Of a stretch of DNA of 64,000 nt, positions 22,919 through 35,199 are shown piece after piece. The translations under genes were made by a program, and so were the position numbers. How positions within the stretch are numbered: position 1 is the first letter of the stretch; every line of letters begins with the position of its first letter. Source of the stretch: Euptelea pleiosperma (lineage: Eukaryota > Streptophyta > Magnoliopsida > Ranunculales > Eupteleaceae). The notes under the pieces were generated by a model, which saw only the letters and a list, made by a program, of their open reading frames with translations, was not told where the DNA came from and did not search any database. The stretch is from positions 24,058,154-24,122,153 of the forward strand of contig CM068552.1 of the NCBI GenBank assembly GCA_035048495.1, written 5' to 3'.

Positions 22919-23267
22919 AAATTTGTAAAGAATATTTTCATATTCTAGTTTGGCAAAGATTTCGTGTGACATAAAGCATTCATGTAACCTTACCTACGAG
23001 CACCAGTGTAGTATGAAGATGTCGTGGTACGCATACTTCGTCAACTACATGAAGACTAGAAGACAGAAATAGTAAAGATCAGATGGTTGACGACAGGAGT
23101 CATCTGAGTAACTGCCCATTTGTCGGTTACAAATCATGTACATTCGCTCAGAAAGGTAAGTGACTTAGTGGCCATAGGAATAGGTTTAAAATAAATAAAA
23201 TATAATGGTCAAACCTAGTAAATGGAGACCCGAGTATAGGTCAAGATTATTGACTTCTGGGATATTC

Positions 23268-23640
23268 CGATCAATTGGACTATTTAGGCCAATCGATTGG
23301 ACAAAGCCCAATCGATTGGAGACCTCTGTGAAATCGATTGGACTCTACGAGATAGATAATTGAAGCCCGATCAATTGGAGATCTTTGTGAAATCAATTGG
23401 TGCTTACGAGACAGAGCTTAATTGAAGCCCAATCGATTGGAGACCTCTATGAAATCGATTGGTGCTTACGGGTCAGAAACTTATTTAAGTCCAATAGTCC
23501 AATCGATTGGATTTACGAAGGAAAAACCCATCCGTACAAGACCAATCAATTAGACCCAAAGCACAATCAATTGGATCCAGAGTACAATCGATTGGACCCA
23601 AGGTACAATCGATTGGACTTCACACGGATTGAGTCTTTCT
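23268..23640. repeat. CCAATCGATTGG palindromic motif cluster in the 5' LTR U3
   Basis: About 13 copies, exact or one or two bases off (ccaatcgattgga, gaaatcgattgga, gatcaattgga, gtacaatcgattgga), spaced roughly 20-35 bp apart. The surrounding sequence is itself repeated in blocks (agcccaatcgattggagacc). Confidence 0.9.
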
Positions 23641-23697
23641 CAGATCCAGAATTCTAGTCTCCACTCATCCCACTTTCTAAATAGATTGGGCTACGAA

Positions 23698-23708
23698 TTC
23701 TATAAATA
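23698..23708 (+). promoter_or_regulatory. TATA box of the 5' LTR
   Basis: ttctataaatataactcc lies about 60 bp past the motif cluster, the expected place for the U3 promoter. The 3' LTR has the same sequence at about 30774. Confidence 0.65.
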
Positions 23709-24538
23709 TAACTCCTCTCTGGCTTTACAAAATACACTTCTACACTTTAGAATACAGAGAAGAGAGTTTTATTTATCAAGATTGTCCATTTGAAGAGTAA
23801 AAAGCCTTTAGTTCTCATAAACATCTTGCGAGCTTTTCCCTTCTCGATCAAAGCCAAAAGCTTGATCTCTTACTCAGCTTGGGTTTTCCACATAGAGACT
23901 TGACCTAGTAATCTGAGAGCATTAGTGCGTCTCAATACTCTTTGAGCGACTTAGGGTTCAGGGTGTACTGAATCCTTCACCTTCAGCAAAGGCTGGAGAG
24001 TTGAGAATTAAGATCGGAGTGGCTGATCGAAAGTAGGTTTGGGAGTACCAAACTGAACAAGCAGACAAGGCTTCTTGGCTAGGAGGGCGCGTGTGGATTC
24101 GTAGCGTTGATTCAGAGGACGTGGACACATCGGCAGTAGGCCTTGGCTAAGGTTGAAAGCTGTATTTGCAACGGTGCTGCGTAGGTAACTTTTGTTTCGT
24201 TTAACTTTCCAGTTAGTGATACTTTCCGTCTGGACGTGGTCCCGTGGTTTTCCTTGGCTAAGGTTTCCACACTAAAAACTCTTTGTCTTGTGGATGTTTG
24301 ATTGTTGTTCAGCTAAATCTATTGATTAGACCAAACGACGAATAGATAATATACCACGGAGGTATATTTAATTTGAGTCGATTGTGATAATCCTTTTATC
24401 AATCAACTAAGGCATGCGAGTTTATCATCTTACCTTGACCAGTAAACTTGTGATAGGTTAAATTAATTTTGAATAACCTAATCACCCCTCCCTTCTAGGT
24501 ATTTCTGATTAAAGAGAACGGACCGGTTATTTTTCAAT

Positions 24539-24550
24539 TGGTATCAGAGC
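24539..24550 (+). other. Primer-binding site
   Basis: TGGTATCAGAGC two bases after the LTR end: the standard plant Copia primer-binding word. Confidence 0.95.
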
Positions 24551-24638
24551 GGGTTATTTTATTAAAGGTTTAATCACCTGAATTTAGATTCTTGCAAAAC
24601 CAGTCCATTTTCATTAATTTGTCAAAATACAAAGAGAA

Positions 24639-26580
24639 TCTGGAAACACATCCAGACCTCCATTGTTTGATGGAGAAGACTACGCTTATTGAAAGGCAAA
24701 GATGATGGCTTTTCTAAAGTCTATTAATGAAAGAGTCTTGATGGCTGTAGTAGATGGTTGGTCACCACCCACAATGATCGTAGGAGATAAAACTATTCTT
24801 AAACCTAAAGCCGACTGGACTAAAGAGGATATTGATCAGTGTTGTCTGAATAACAAAGGGTTGAATGCTATCTTTAATGCGGTAGGCAGGAATAAGTTCC
24901 GTAGTATCTCTACTTGCACTTTGGCTAAAGAGGCATGGGACATTCTCAAAATTACTCATGAAGGAATGTTAGTAATCAAAATATCTAAACTGCAAAGGCT
25001 GATAACTAAATTCGAATCCATGCGAATGGAGGAGAATGACACATTTACTGAGTTCTATGCCAAACTCAGTGAAATTGTTAATTCTGCTCAAAACTTGGGT
25101 GAGAGCATACTTGAATCTAAAGTGGTTTGGAAGATTTTGAGATCCTTGCCTGATAGATTTCAGGCTAAGGTAACTGCTATTGAGGAAAGCAAGGATATTG
25201 ATTCTCTAAAAATTGATGAGTTGGTTGGATCTCTCCAAACTTACGAGATGAATTTGAAACAACCAAAGAAATCGAAGGGTATAGCTCTTAAAGTTTCTGA
25301 AACTCAGGACTCAAAATCAGATGTTGACTCAGAAATAGAAATAACGTTATTTGTTAAAAAGTTCAAAAAGTTTTTTCGTTCTAAAAATAATAGATTCAAG
25401 AATAATAAACCTTTTGATGAATCTAAAGATCAGGCCAAACCTCATGAGAGGTAGCAAAAGTGAAATGACTCCTAAGGAAAGTCGCTCAAGCAAACCCCAA
25501 TGTTTTAAATAGCAAGGATTCGGTCACTTTCCTAATATTTATCCCAACAAATAAGAATATAAAGGCAAGGCCAAAGCTTTAAATGCCACATGGGATGAAG
25601 AATCAGAAGATCATTCTGATAACAATGAAAAGACTGATAAGTATACAACTTTTGTTGCTCGGTTTGATATCCCTTATGGATCTCATAGAGAATCTAAGAA
25701 AAGTGATGATGAGAGTTCAGAAGACTCTTACAATGGGGACACGGATGACTCGACAGTTGGTGTGAAAGAACTATATGAGGAATCCATAAAATTCATAAAA
25801 GCAAATAAAGTTTTATCTGATAGAGTTAAATATCTTGACTCAAAAAATAAAGCCTTATTAAGTGACACTGAAAAATTAAAAGTGTCAATTATGGATTTAG
25901 AGCAAGAGAATGAGTCTCTATTAAAAAGAAACATGTCACTGGAATGTAAATTTCATACTTGTACGGCACACAGGGAATCCCTTGAAAATGAACTTCTCAA
26001 AACTAAACAGGATGTGCCAAGATTCTTGTCAAGCTCTACAAAGCTCGATGAGATTTTGCATGTGGGAAAAACCTATTGAGATAAACATGGTTTGGGTTAC
26101 AAATCTGATCAAGACAAAGCGTCTACCTCCAAGACGATTTTTGTTAAAGCAAATGCTATTCCCACTCCGATCATTGATCAAGTCAAAATTGCCAAGAGCA
26201 AACGTCCTTGTGCGTATTGCAAAAATCTGGGTCATGTGATCAGAGACTGTCATAAACTAAGAAGAGGACATCAAAATTTCCTTGAGTAAAAGATGAACTC
26301 AACTCAGAATGTGACAAGTCAAAAACTTCTTATGAAGACACATTATGAGCTAAATATATTGGATGTGTTGTCTACGAAGATGCAAGACCTAATGGAAAGG
26401 TCTAATGCTTTAATCAAGGAAATTGAGTCCCTTGAGAAAAATAGGCATTCTCAGAGTTTTTTAACTCAAAAAAGGAGAGATCCTAAGAGAAATTTCCAAT
26501 CCACAAAAATCATATCTGTGTGGGTGAGGAAAGATTCTCTGAAGGGAAATGTTCTGAATCGTGCTATCTCGGAGCAATGA
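24639..26580 (+). pseudogene. Copia gag with coiled coil and second knuckle, broken
   Basis: The frame opens as GNTSRPPLFDGEDYAY but the expected ATG is lost and the conserved Trp before KAKM is TGA (24690). The open stretch from 24702 gives 250 codons of capsid-like sequence (TEFYAKLSEIVNSAQNLGES, ILRSLPDRFQAKVTAIEESK). A frame change near 25455 follows. The first knuckle CFK-stop-QGFGHF (25501) has lost a Cys to a stop. Then come an acidic and coiled-coil part (KELYEESIKFIKANKVLSD to ENELLKTKQD), a stop at 26077, and a clean knuckle CAYCKNLGHVIRDC (26212-26253). The last piece to 26580 resembles the spacer before protease, which is absent. Confidence 0.85.
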
Positions 26581-27720
26581 ACTCTTCGTTCGCTCTTTTT
26601 TTTTCATTCTTATTCTTTGTGGAGGGATTGTTGTTTTATTTTCTTATTTGTTTATAAAAAATCAAAAAAAATTGAGAAAATCAAAAGATTCAATGTTTAT
26701 AAGAATGTTAAAGGTGGTAATTATTGTGATTATTTTTATGAGCAGTAATTTTGAGGACATTCAGAAAATTTGATTGTATCAATGTTAGTAAAGTTTCTGC
26801 TAATCTAAGAATTATATCTTTCGATTATCATGATTGGTCAACTTTATTAGTTTGCATTAGGTGATTATTAATACAGTATATCTGATTTATCTTCACATGC
26901 ACACTGATTTTTTCTGGTGGGTACGGAGATGATTAAGGTGTAAGATCTTGTATTATTGGAATTAGAAATAAATCTCTTCTAATTGTGACTTCAAATTAGT
27001 AGTGTTCCTGCCTTCAGTTGATTTCGAAACTCCACTATAATCGATTGTTGGCTTCCCAATGTGAGTTATTGTTACTAAGGAACAACTACCTCCAAAAATT
27101 AGAGTGAAAGCCGTCTAAATGGCCCTGATTACTATTGAAGTTTGATTCTAATTGCTGCAAAAAAGGGCTACCTACGGGGAGTGTGAAAGCTACAACACAA
27201 TATACAAAAAGTGGGTGAAAAATAGCTAAATTTGCTAGAAAAATTATTATCCTATTAGCAAATACACCTATAAAAATTGTATAAGTGATATGTGAGAACC
27301 CCTAATAGCTCTAATGAGGATTTTATGGTCGGATACGGGATACCTCTAGATTATGATTTATGTGAGAAATTATTACTAAGATCTATCTTGTACCACAGTT
27401 AAAATCAGATCACTTACACTTAACGATATTATTGTTGATATTTGAATCTATAATCACTAGTGGTGTGTGAGACTTGCGCAAGATTATAAAAGAGCTGATA
27501 TGTTTTTAATAAACAATACTGCACAACAAATATGATTAGTCATTTTTTCCTAAATAACTCAATTTTAATACTTATCAAGATTGATTCATGAATTGAAATT
27601 TAACATTTTTCTAAGTATTATTATCATAATTTTTTTTTTCAAAAATAGTACTTGTTGTGCCAGGGGACGTAGAAATGAGCTTTTAAATTTCAAAAATATT
27701 TTTCCCTGAGTCCAATCGGG
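26581..27720. other. Interior of the Copia element, no coding recognised
   Basis: This is where pol should be. The sequence is AT-rich with only short open frames and no protease, integrase, RT or RNase H motif in any frame that I could see. Confidence 0.6.
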
Positions 27721-27727
27721 TTACACA

Positions 27728-27935
27728 GCAAAATCGATTGGAATTTTTCCAATCGATCGGACTGTACAGGACAATTGATTGGAATGTACAAACCAATCGA
27801 TTGGATATTATCCAATCGATTGGTCACTTAATCTAATCGATTGGACAGTGCGGCACTCATTTTTATAAAACTCAAAATGGGTAATTTTCAACTTCAATCG
27901 ATCCCTCTGCCTCCCAAATTTCTCCCAATCGATCG
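27728..27935. repeat. CCAATCGATTGG motif cluster upstream of the accessory ORF
   Basis: About eight copies (aaaatcgattgga, ccaatcgatcgga, accaatcgattgga, tccaatcgattggt, ctaatcgattgga, tcaatcgatcc, ccaatcgatcga). This is the same word as in this element's LTR U3. Confidence 0.85.
27861..27870 (+). promoter_or_regulatory. TATA-like box upstream of the accessory ORF
   Basis: ttttataaaa lies within the end of the motif cluster, about 210 bp before the ATG at 28083. The arrangement parallels 8793-8803. Confidence 0.4.
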
Positions 27936-28082
27936 AAAGTGCCCGATCTACTGTTCCTCTAAACTTTTGTGGTGAGTTTCTCTTGATTTGTCTAGTTTCT
28001 CACTTCATCTTCTTTATTGATTTTTGGGCTATTTTTGTCCGAAATGGGATTTTTCTGGTACTTGCTTCCCATTCTTGTTCTT

Positions 28083-29390
28083 ATGGCGGACAATCCTAGA
28101 CATCGGAGAACCATTGTTCACTCCGATGATGAGAGTAATGATGGTGAACCACTTGTACTTCGTGGTCAATCTCGTACCAAATGAGGAGGGAGACCGGGTA
28201 CTTCTAGACATTCTGAGCGAGGAGAATCATCTCAAGAATCTAGGAGAGCTCGATCTCGAGTTCGATCTGGTCCTACAGAACCTCTTGCGGTGAGTGCTCC
28301 TATTTCTCATTTTCTATCGTCTTTGGCTAGGGACATATTTGTGCATTTCAATGTTCGTCAATTCACTACTAAGAGGGTGGTTGAATTCGATTCTATCATG
28401 GGATCTTTTGTTCATTCTATTTTTACTTCTCGTCAGTGGATTTCTGCTATGCATTTAAACATGCCTTTCTATCATGTTCTTGTTAAAATGTTTTATGCCA
28501 ACATGCATTCCATCTAGTGTGATGACGAGAGTCAGCTATCGTTTGAGACTTATGCTCTGGGGCTCACTTGACCATTACCCCCGATCTGATTTCTACTTTG
28601 TTGAGCATTCTTCGTCCATCTGCTCCGAATGAGTATCTCCCTCAAACTCGTGTTTTGACGACTGACAGAGTTATCTTGACTGAGACTCTCATTGGTTTGT
28701 CACTCGATTGGAGATCGTATATTCCAGTTACATCTCTACTTCCTAATTATCGATTGTTGCACTTGATTTGTGGGTACAACATTGATCCACCTAGCCATGG
28801 GGCATAAGTGAATATCGATCATCTTCAGTTGCTCTATCATCTTGGTATTGGCTTTGTCATTGACCTTCCTAGATTCATGTTTCAGGCCATAACCAGAGCT
28901 GATAGCAAACTGTCTAATCGTTCCTGTCTTCCCTTTCCTCTTCTTGTGAGTTCTATTCTTCTTCATCTTGATATACCGATCTCACCATTAGAGGAGGTGT
29001 GTGCACCCACCCTCTACCATTCGGAAGAGTATGTCTCAGGTTTGTAGGGTTACTAAGGTCCCTTCTGGTTTCGAGGACATCTATGATGATGACTTGGGAG
29101 ACGATATAGAGCTAAGAGCACATCAGACAAACACTGAGATGCATCCTCCTGAGACTCAGCCATCTTACGTGCAGCCACCTGAAATGCATACGACGTATAC
29201 TTTAGAATCCCTTCATCATTAGATGATTGGATTTGATCAGCGGCTCAGCTCATATGAGGAGCAGACTTCACAGAGCTTCCGTCGGTTAGAGGTTTCGACC
29301 GGATGACTTGCATTGACTGACATGTAGCGTTACATGGAGCATTAGTTCACTATGGTGGGCTTCGGACATCATCCTCCATTTCCTGCCCCA
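28083..29390 (+). pseudogene. Accessory ORF, decayed homologue of the 7499-8626 protein
   Basis: Starting at MADNPRHRRTIVHSDDESND the frame can be followed with stops at about 28182, 28515 and 28805 and two frame changes (near 28560 and 29000). Recognisable similarity to the intact protein includes YHVLVKMFYANM (against LELVRMFYYNL), SLLPNYRLLHLICGYNID (against ELLPMYHLLGLIFSYNLV) and LPFPLLVSSILLHLDIPIS (against LPFGILISKILSHYKVHI). The N-terminal part is charged and Ser/Arg-rich; the tail has an acidic patch and PPE-type repeats. The function is unknown. Its place, 3' of gag and before the purine tract, matches the other element. Confidence 0.8.
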
Positions 29391-30022
29391 GACTAGCATG
29401 ATGGTACTAGACCATCGTCTTAGTTTCATCGAGAGAGACTTTGCTAGAGTTATCTGTATTTTTTCTTTGAGATCATTGTACTCAGATAAACTCTTTCTTG
29501 TGGTTATACTCTTTTATATTTCTTACCGATGTATTCCCAAGTATAAACTTTTTTATCATAGTATATGACATGGTATTGTTGATATTTTGTTTAATATGCA
29601 CTTGTAATTCATGATAATATATTTTGCATGCTATTTATCTGTTTATTTTCTGTACCTTTGTCATTCTGTGACAAAAAGGGAGAGAGAAAATTATATAAGT
29701 TAAATTAGTAGTTGCATGAAAAAGGGGGAGAGAAAGTTAGGTAGAGTAAAATTGTACATTATTTTACCTATTTCTCTACATGTGATGTGCATAATTAACT
29801 CACTGCATGAATAAAATTTTTTATATATATTTCTGCCGATGATATTATATGGTATATTTTGTTGGCGGAATGTGTAGGGAACAGATCAAAGCGTCTAATT
29901 TTATCTGTTTGTTATCTCCGAGAGATTGTGAGATAGTGAGTGAATCATGTAAAAGGGTGGGATTATATTTTTGTATTCTTTGTTTACTTTTTATATAATT
30001 AAATATTTTTTGTCACGGAATT
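29391..30022. other. 3' untranslated interior of the Copia element
   Basis: Non-coding. It contains gacaaaaagggagagag (29671) and gaaaaagggggagag (29718), purine runs of the kind also found 3' of the accessory ORF near 7130. Confidence 0.6.
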
Positions 30023-30036
30023 GCTAAAGGGGGAGA
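30023..30036 (+). other. Polypurine tract
   Basis: ctaaaggggga-type run directly before the 3' LTR at 30038. Confidence 0.9.
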
Positions 30037-30037
30037 T

Positions 30038-31614
30038 TGTAAAGAATATTTTCATATTCTAGTTTGACAAAGATTCCGTGTGACATAAAATATTCATGTA
30101 ACCTTATCTACGAGCACCAGTGTAGTGTGAAGATGTCATGGTACGCATACTTCGCCGACTACGTAAAAACTAGAAGACAAACAGTAAGGATTAGACGGTT
30201 GACGACAGGAGTCATCTGAGTAACTGCCCATTTGTCGGTTACAAATCATGTACACTCGCTTAGAAAGGTAAGTGACTTAGTAACCATAGGAATATGTTTA
30301 AAATGAATAAAATATAATGGTCAAACCTAGTCAATGGATAGGCCTAAGTCTAAGTCAAGATTATTGACTTCTGGGATATTCTGATCGATTGGACTATTTA
30401 GGCCAATCGATTGGACAAAACCCAATCGATTGGAGACCTCTGTGAAATTGATTGGACTCTACGGTTAATTGAAGCCGAATCGATTGGAGACCTCTGTGAA
30501 ATCGATTGTTGTTTACGAGACAAAACTTAATTGAAGCCCAATCGATTGGAGACTTCTGTGAAATCGATTGGTGCTTACAGTACAGAAACTTATTTAAGTT
30601 CAAACGATTGGACTATGTACAATCAATTGGACTATGTACAATCGATTGGATTTACGAAGAAAAAATACATCCGTACAAAACCAATCGATTGGACTCATAG
30701 TAGATTGAGTCTTTCTTAGATTCGGAATTCTAGTCTCCACTCATCCCACTTTCTAAATAGACTGGGCTACTAATTCTATAAATATAACTCCTCTCTAGTT
30801 TTATAAAATACACTTCTACACTCTAGAATACAGAGAATAAAGTTTTATTTATCAAGAGTGTCCATTTGAAGAGTAAAAAGCCTTTAGTTCTCATAAACAT
30901 CTTGTGAGCATTTCTCTTCTAGATCAAAGCCAAAAACTTGATCTATTACTCATCTTAGGTCTTCCACATAGAAACTTGACCTAAGAGTCTGAGAGTACCA
31001 TTGCGTCTCAACACTATTTGAGTGACTTAGCGTTCAGTGTGTACTGAATCCTTCGCCTTCAGCAAAGGCTGGAGAGTTGAGAATTAAGATCGGAGTGGCT
31101 GATCAAATGTAGGTTTGGGGAGTACCAAACTGAACAAGCGGACAAAGCTTCTTGGCTAGGAGGGTGCTCGTAGATTCGTAGTGTTGATTCAGAGGACGTA
31201 GACGCATCGGTAGTAGGCCTTGGCTAAGGTTGGAAGCTGCATTTGTAATGGTGCTGCATAAGTAACCTTTGTTTCGTTTAACTTTCCAGTTAGTGATACT
31301 TTCCGTCTGGACGTGGTCCTTTGATTTTCCTTGGCTAAGGTTTCCACGCTAAAAACTCTTTGTCTTGTGGATGTTTGATTGTTGTTCCGCTTAATCTATT
31401 GATTAGACCAAATGACGAAAAGATAATATACCACGGAGGTATATTTTATTTGAGTCGGTTGTGAAAATCCTTTTATCAATCAACTAAGGTATGCGAGTTT
31501 ATCATCTTACCTTGACCAGTAAACTTGTGAGAGGTTAGATTAATTTTTGAATAACCTAATCATCCCTCCCTTCTAGGTATTTCTGATTAAAGAGAACGGA
31601 CCGGTTATTTTTCA
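30038..31614 (+). repeat. 3' LTR of the pol-less Copia
   Basis: 1577 bp, TG to CA, near-identical to 22924-24536 with scattered substitutions and short deletions, mostly in the motif cluster (about 30380-30700). The target duplication aaatt follows. Confidence 0.97.
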
Positions 31615-31619
31615 AAATT

Positions 31620-32095
31620 TATTTGTGTCAAGTATAGAAATTCTGCCACCTTAGCATCTCGAGCTAATTTTGGAAAGTATTTCTCCAGGAATGTCATCTC
31701 AAAATTTTCCCATGTCATAATTTGAATGTCTCGTGTCCTCTTGATCATATCCCACCAGTGATCAGCTTCTCCTTTTAATAGGTATGCTGCGAACGGAATC
31801 TTCTATTCCGCCGTTATCCTCATCACATCAAAAATTTTGTTTATCTGCTTCAGCCATTTCTCCGCTTCAAGGGGGTCAGGGTGCCTGTGAAAGCAGGAGG
31901 TTTGAGCCCCCTGAACTTCTTGACTACGGATGCCATGTCTTTTTCAGGTTGCTCCCTTCTTCGGTAGACTTGGGTTTCTCCATGAGTTTGTTGTTGTTGG
32001 AGAACCCAAGTTATATCCCTGAGGGCTTGAAATAGATCTTTCAGTTCTCTTGATCTTGGGAAGTTGTGTTGGATGTATCCCCTCTAGCCATATCA
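31620..32095 (-). pseudogene. Gypsy gag, N-terminal half
   Basis: On the minus strand this begins near MARGDTSNTTSQDQEN and carries gag-like pieces (NLLLSQAP, IPGEILSKISS) broken by many stops. It joins 22918-22481 once the Copia element is removed. Confidence 0.6.
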
Positions 32096-32281
32096 TAAGA
32101 AATTACATAATGATAATTCTAAGCAAATGAAGTTAACAATATTATATAACTTATTTCAATAAGCATTGTCAAATATGTGTAAATATTGTTGATTCAACCA
32201 GTACAATCAAATATTCACGTATACATATGTATATATACTCTAGCAATCCTATTAATTTATCCCTAAGGATCTGAAGCCGAA

Positions 32282-32293
32282 GCTCTGATACCA
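32282..32293 (-). other. Primer-binding site of the minus-strand Gypsy
   Basis: The minus strand reads TGGTATCAGAGC followed by ttcggcttcag, three bases inside a TG/CA LTR end (32297). Confidence 0.85.
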
Positions 32294-32296
32294 CTT

Positions 32297-34750
32297 TGTC
32301 ACGTCCCAAAATCCATGATATAGTATTCAAGGCATGAGTTAAAAGATCGAAAGATATTATGATTAAATAAGCAAAACGGTCCTTGTTTTTATTCGAAATC
32401 CTCAATGTCACCAATAAAACTTAAGTACTGAAAATACAAGCAAAGAAACAATCAAAGTAAGTCAAAGTTATCCGTCACTTCTTCCTAGAGCAAAGGTGCG
32501 TATACTGGTTCAGGATGAGGAGTATACTGAGGACTAAAGGGTTCAGCTAGTGAAGAATCGGTGGGTTGATTCGCCGTCTTCTCAATAAGATGGTTCTTTT
32601 CGCTTTCCATACTAATCAATTTCTCATACATCGTGACGAGACCGTACGCTAGTGGAATCAGTTGAGGTTTAAACCTCTTCAGATATTTTTCAGTGCGGAG
32701 GCATTTGCGAACATGTGGATGGAACTTCTTAAACGTGGTGACTTTTATACCGGACATTTATTAAATCAACTACTACCAAATTTCCAAAAAACAATATGAA
32801 AGTTAACGACAATCTAATAGATGCTTCAAGCAATTATTTGTGTTTAATCCTCTAGTAAAGTTACTTCGTATCTGAAAAGAACTTATAAGGAGGGCATGAG
32901 TACAACCACTCAGTGAAGCAATAATACACATCCCCAAGGGGATAGTGATGTTAACAAGCAATAGATAAGTAGACATATTATTATAAACATACTACGTCTA
33001 TAAAATTAAACAAAGTAAAATGTCTGAACATAATATGTTGCATTTCTTTAGTTGGGAAGTCACATTAGGTGACTTTCAATTTCACTTCTCTCTACTTGGA
33101 TCCAGGTGGGCTTACGATTTTTCACCGAAGGACACCGGGCCCTACCTTGCTTAATTTGAGCCTCACAGGGACCCAAGAATTTCTTTGGCCACACAGGGAC
33201 CAACCATTGATTTCTTTCTAACATTGCCTTCAAACATTTTGACTTAATAAAATCTTTATCACAAATCTTCAACATCAGTAATACTTTTATTTAGCTCTCC
33301 AAATAATTTGTATAACATAACTAAAGAATCTTCTTTTCCAATTAGTACACTTACAAAAATTTTAAATCTTCTGATCACAATATAACTTAGGTCTTTAAGA
33401 AAGATATTCTAGTTTTAAGAAATCAGCTCATAGTCCTATGAATAAAACCATCAGAAATCAGTCTTTAATTAATATAAAGGTGCAGGTGCATACTTAGCTT
33501 TTTAAGAGAAAACATGTGTAACCTTATGATTGGAAAAATAACTAAGTTAGATCTGTATTAGATTTTTTCAATCATTACATTAGATTTGTATACCTTTTGT
33601 CTAAGTTATGAAATCCAAAAATATGATTAGTCAGTACTGAAATTTTAATCAGATCTGACATCTACACATAATCCAGACCTATGTAAAATTAATATTAGAA
33701 CTTAAAGAAGTGAAAAAGATTAGTTTTGAAACAATATTTAGATTTAAAAATAAGATTTGGAATGTGTGCCTTGTAAAGTAAAAGATCCGGCCATGTTATG
33801 TACCACGATCAGAACTTATTTGGGTACACCTCCAATCTGATTCAATATAAGAACTTAAATAAAAATCAGTTCTGAAACAACATTCAGATCTATGCATTGT
33901 CTTTTTTGTTAAGAATGTCAGAATCATAGAAGTCCATATACGAAATATAAATCAGATTTTCGACTTTCAATCTGGACATATTTAAATATTAGTAATACAA
34001 TTAATATAGTAATATGATTCTAAAATAAAAGAAAAAAAAAAGAAAATCAGAGTTTAAAAGTGTGTATTATTAGATCTGAAAATGTGTCCAATGATTGGTA
34101 AAAGATCTATTCATTTTTAGTACTATGATCAGTACCATCTGGGTATACCTCAAATCTGATCTATTATAGAGGTAAATCTATTAAGTGATAGTCGAAAGGG
34201 AGAATCAATATAGTCCAAGTCCATCAACAACCCAAACATAACATCTAGCAATAGTCAAAAGTAAATCCGACAAGATAATAATAAATAGAGGATAAAATTA
34301 ATTTAGCTACAGCAGGAACAACAAAAGATTAGTAAAAATATCACAATAACAATTTAAAATGATTAGTCAAAAACATATGACATGAATCTAGGTTCAAATA
34401 GTATTTATAAACTTTTGGGATATGTGCAATGGCTCTACATTAGGTGTAGACATTCCACCATCCACAAGGTGAGAGTAAAGATGCCTCACCTAACCCTTGA
34501 ATCTTCTTCTAAAACCTTGATGCAGAAAATGAGAGAGAGAGAGAGTATTCTCCGTACTAAGGATAGTTGAATATTGTCTATGGGGTCTCCTATTTATAGA
34601 TGGAGACCTCCCGACATGTTTTTAGTTCTTCTAATCTCAGCCGTAGGTTGGGTTTAATCCTAATCGTTTCTTTCACCAATTAGGTTTCATTTTTTAATCC
34701 ATATGTGTCATCAACCACAATAATATAGTGCTTTCTCATTTAATACTGTC
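32297..34750 (-). repeat. Probable 5' LTR of the Gypsy element
   Basis: In plus orientation it begins tgtcacgtcccaaaatcc next to the PBS. The minus strand has a TATA box, tctataaata, at 34591-34600 beside a GA microsatellite (34531-34545), consistent with a promoter about 2.3 kb from the LTR end. The outer end is not located and no second LTR was found, so the right limit is approximate. Confidence 0.5.
34588..34600 (-). promoter_or_regulatory. TATA box of the Gypsy LTR
   Basis: Minus-strand tctataaataggag. It is the only strong TATA in this LTR. Confidence 0.45.
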
Positions 34751-35199
34751 GGTCTTATGCATTTAGGAATTACATATCTTGTTTCCTAAGTGTTTAGGTC
34801 TTCTTTTCTCAGGTTATTGATTCTAGAGCCTCCAATTACATAACCAAGACTCCAGGTGTACTTTCTTCCATCTAGTATACTTATTCTTCTTTGCAGTGTG
34901 TAACATTTGTTGATGAAAAATCTAAAGTGTCTGATCTAGGTTTTACTTCTCCTATCTAACCCTTTCTTTATCTTCAGTTTTATATGTTCATAAGTTTTCT
35001 TTTAATCTCATGTTTGTTATTTAACTACCAAATCTTTGAATTACATCAAATTTTATCTTTGTTTTTTTTGTGTTTTTTTAGGATCTCAAGATGAAAAAAG
35101 ATAATTGGTTGATGGATTAAGTTTGGTGGTTTATACAATCTTAATGGTGGTGGATAGACATTCGGATCCGCATCAATGATATTGTCAACTTGGACATCC

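Larger units (their letters stand above)
22924..24536 (+). repeat. 5' LTR of the pol-less Copia
   Basis: Runs from tgtaaagaatattttcat to accggttatttttca, 1613 bp, and is nearly identical over its length to 30038-31614. U3 carries the AATCGATTGG cluster, and a TATA box follows at about 23699. Confidence 0.97.
22919..31619 (+). mobile_element. Copia-type element without pol, complete ends
   Basis: Two LTRs (22924-24536 and 30038-31614) bound the element and 5-bp duplications AAATT flank it (22919-22923, 31615-31619). A primer-binding site follows the first LTR and a purine tract precedes the second. The 5.5-kb interior holds a broken gag with two knuckles, about 1.1 kb without recognisable coding, a motif cluster, and a decayed accessory ORF. 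I found no protease, integrase, reverse transcriptase or RNase H. It would have needed enzymes from another element, which makes it a large non-autonomous element or a deletion derivative. The host site is the gag of a minus-strand Gypsy. Confidence 0.95.

Noticed and set aside
23268..23640. Regularly spaced short palindromes resembling a CRISPR array
   Set aside because: Words vary, spacing is irregular, the cluster is duplicated in both LTRs of a plant retrotransposon, and the genome is eukaryotic.
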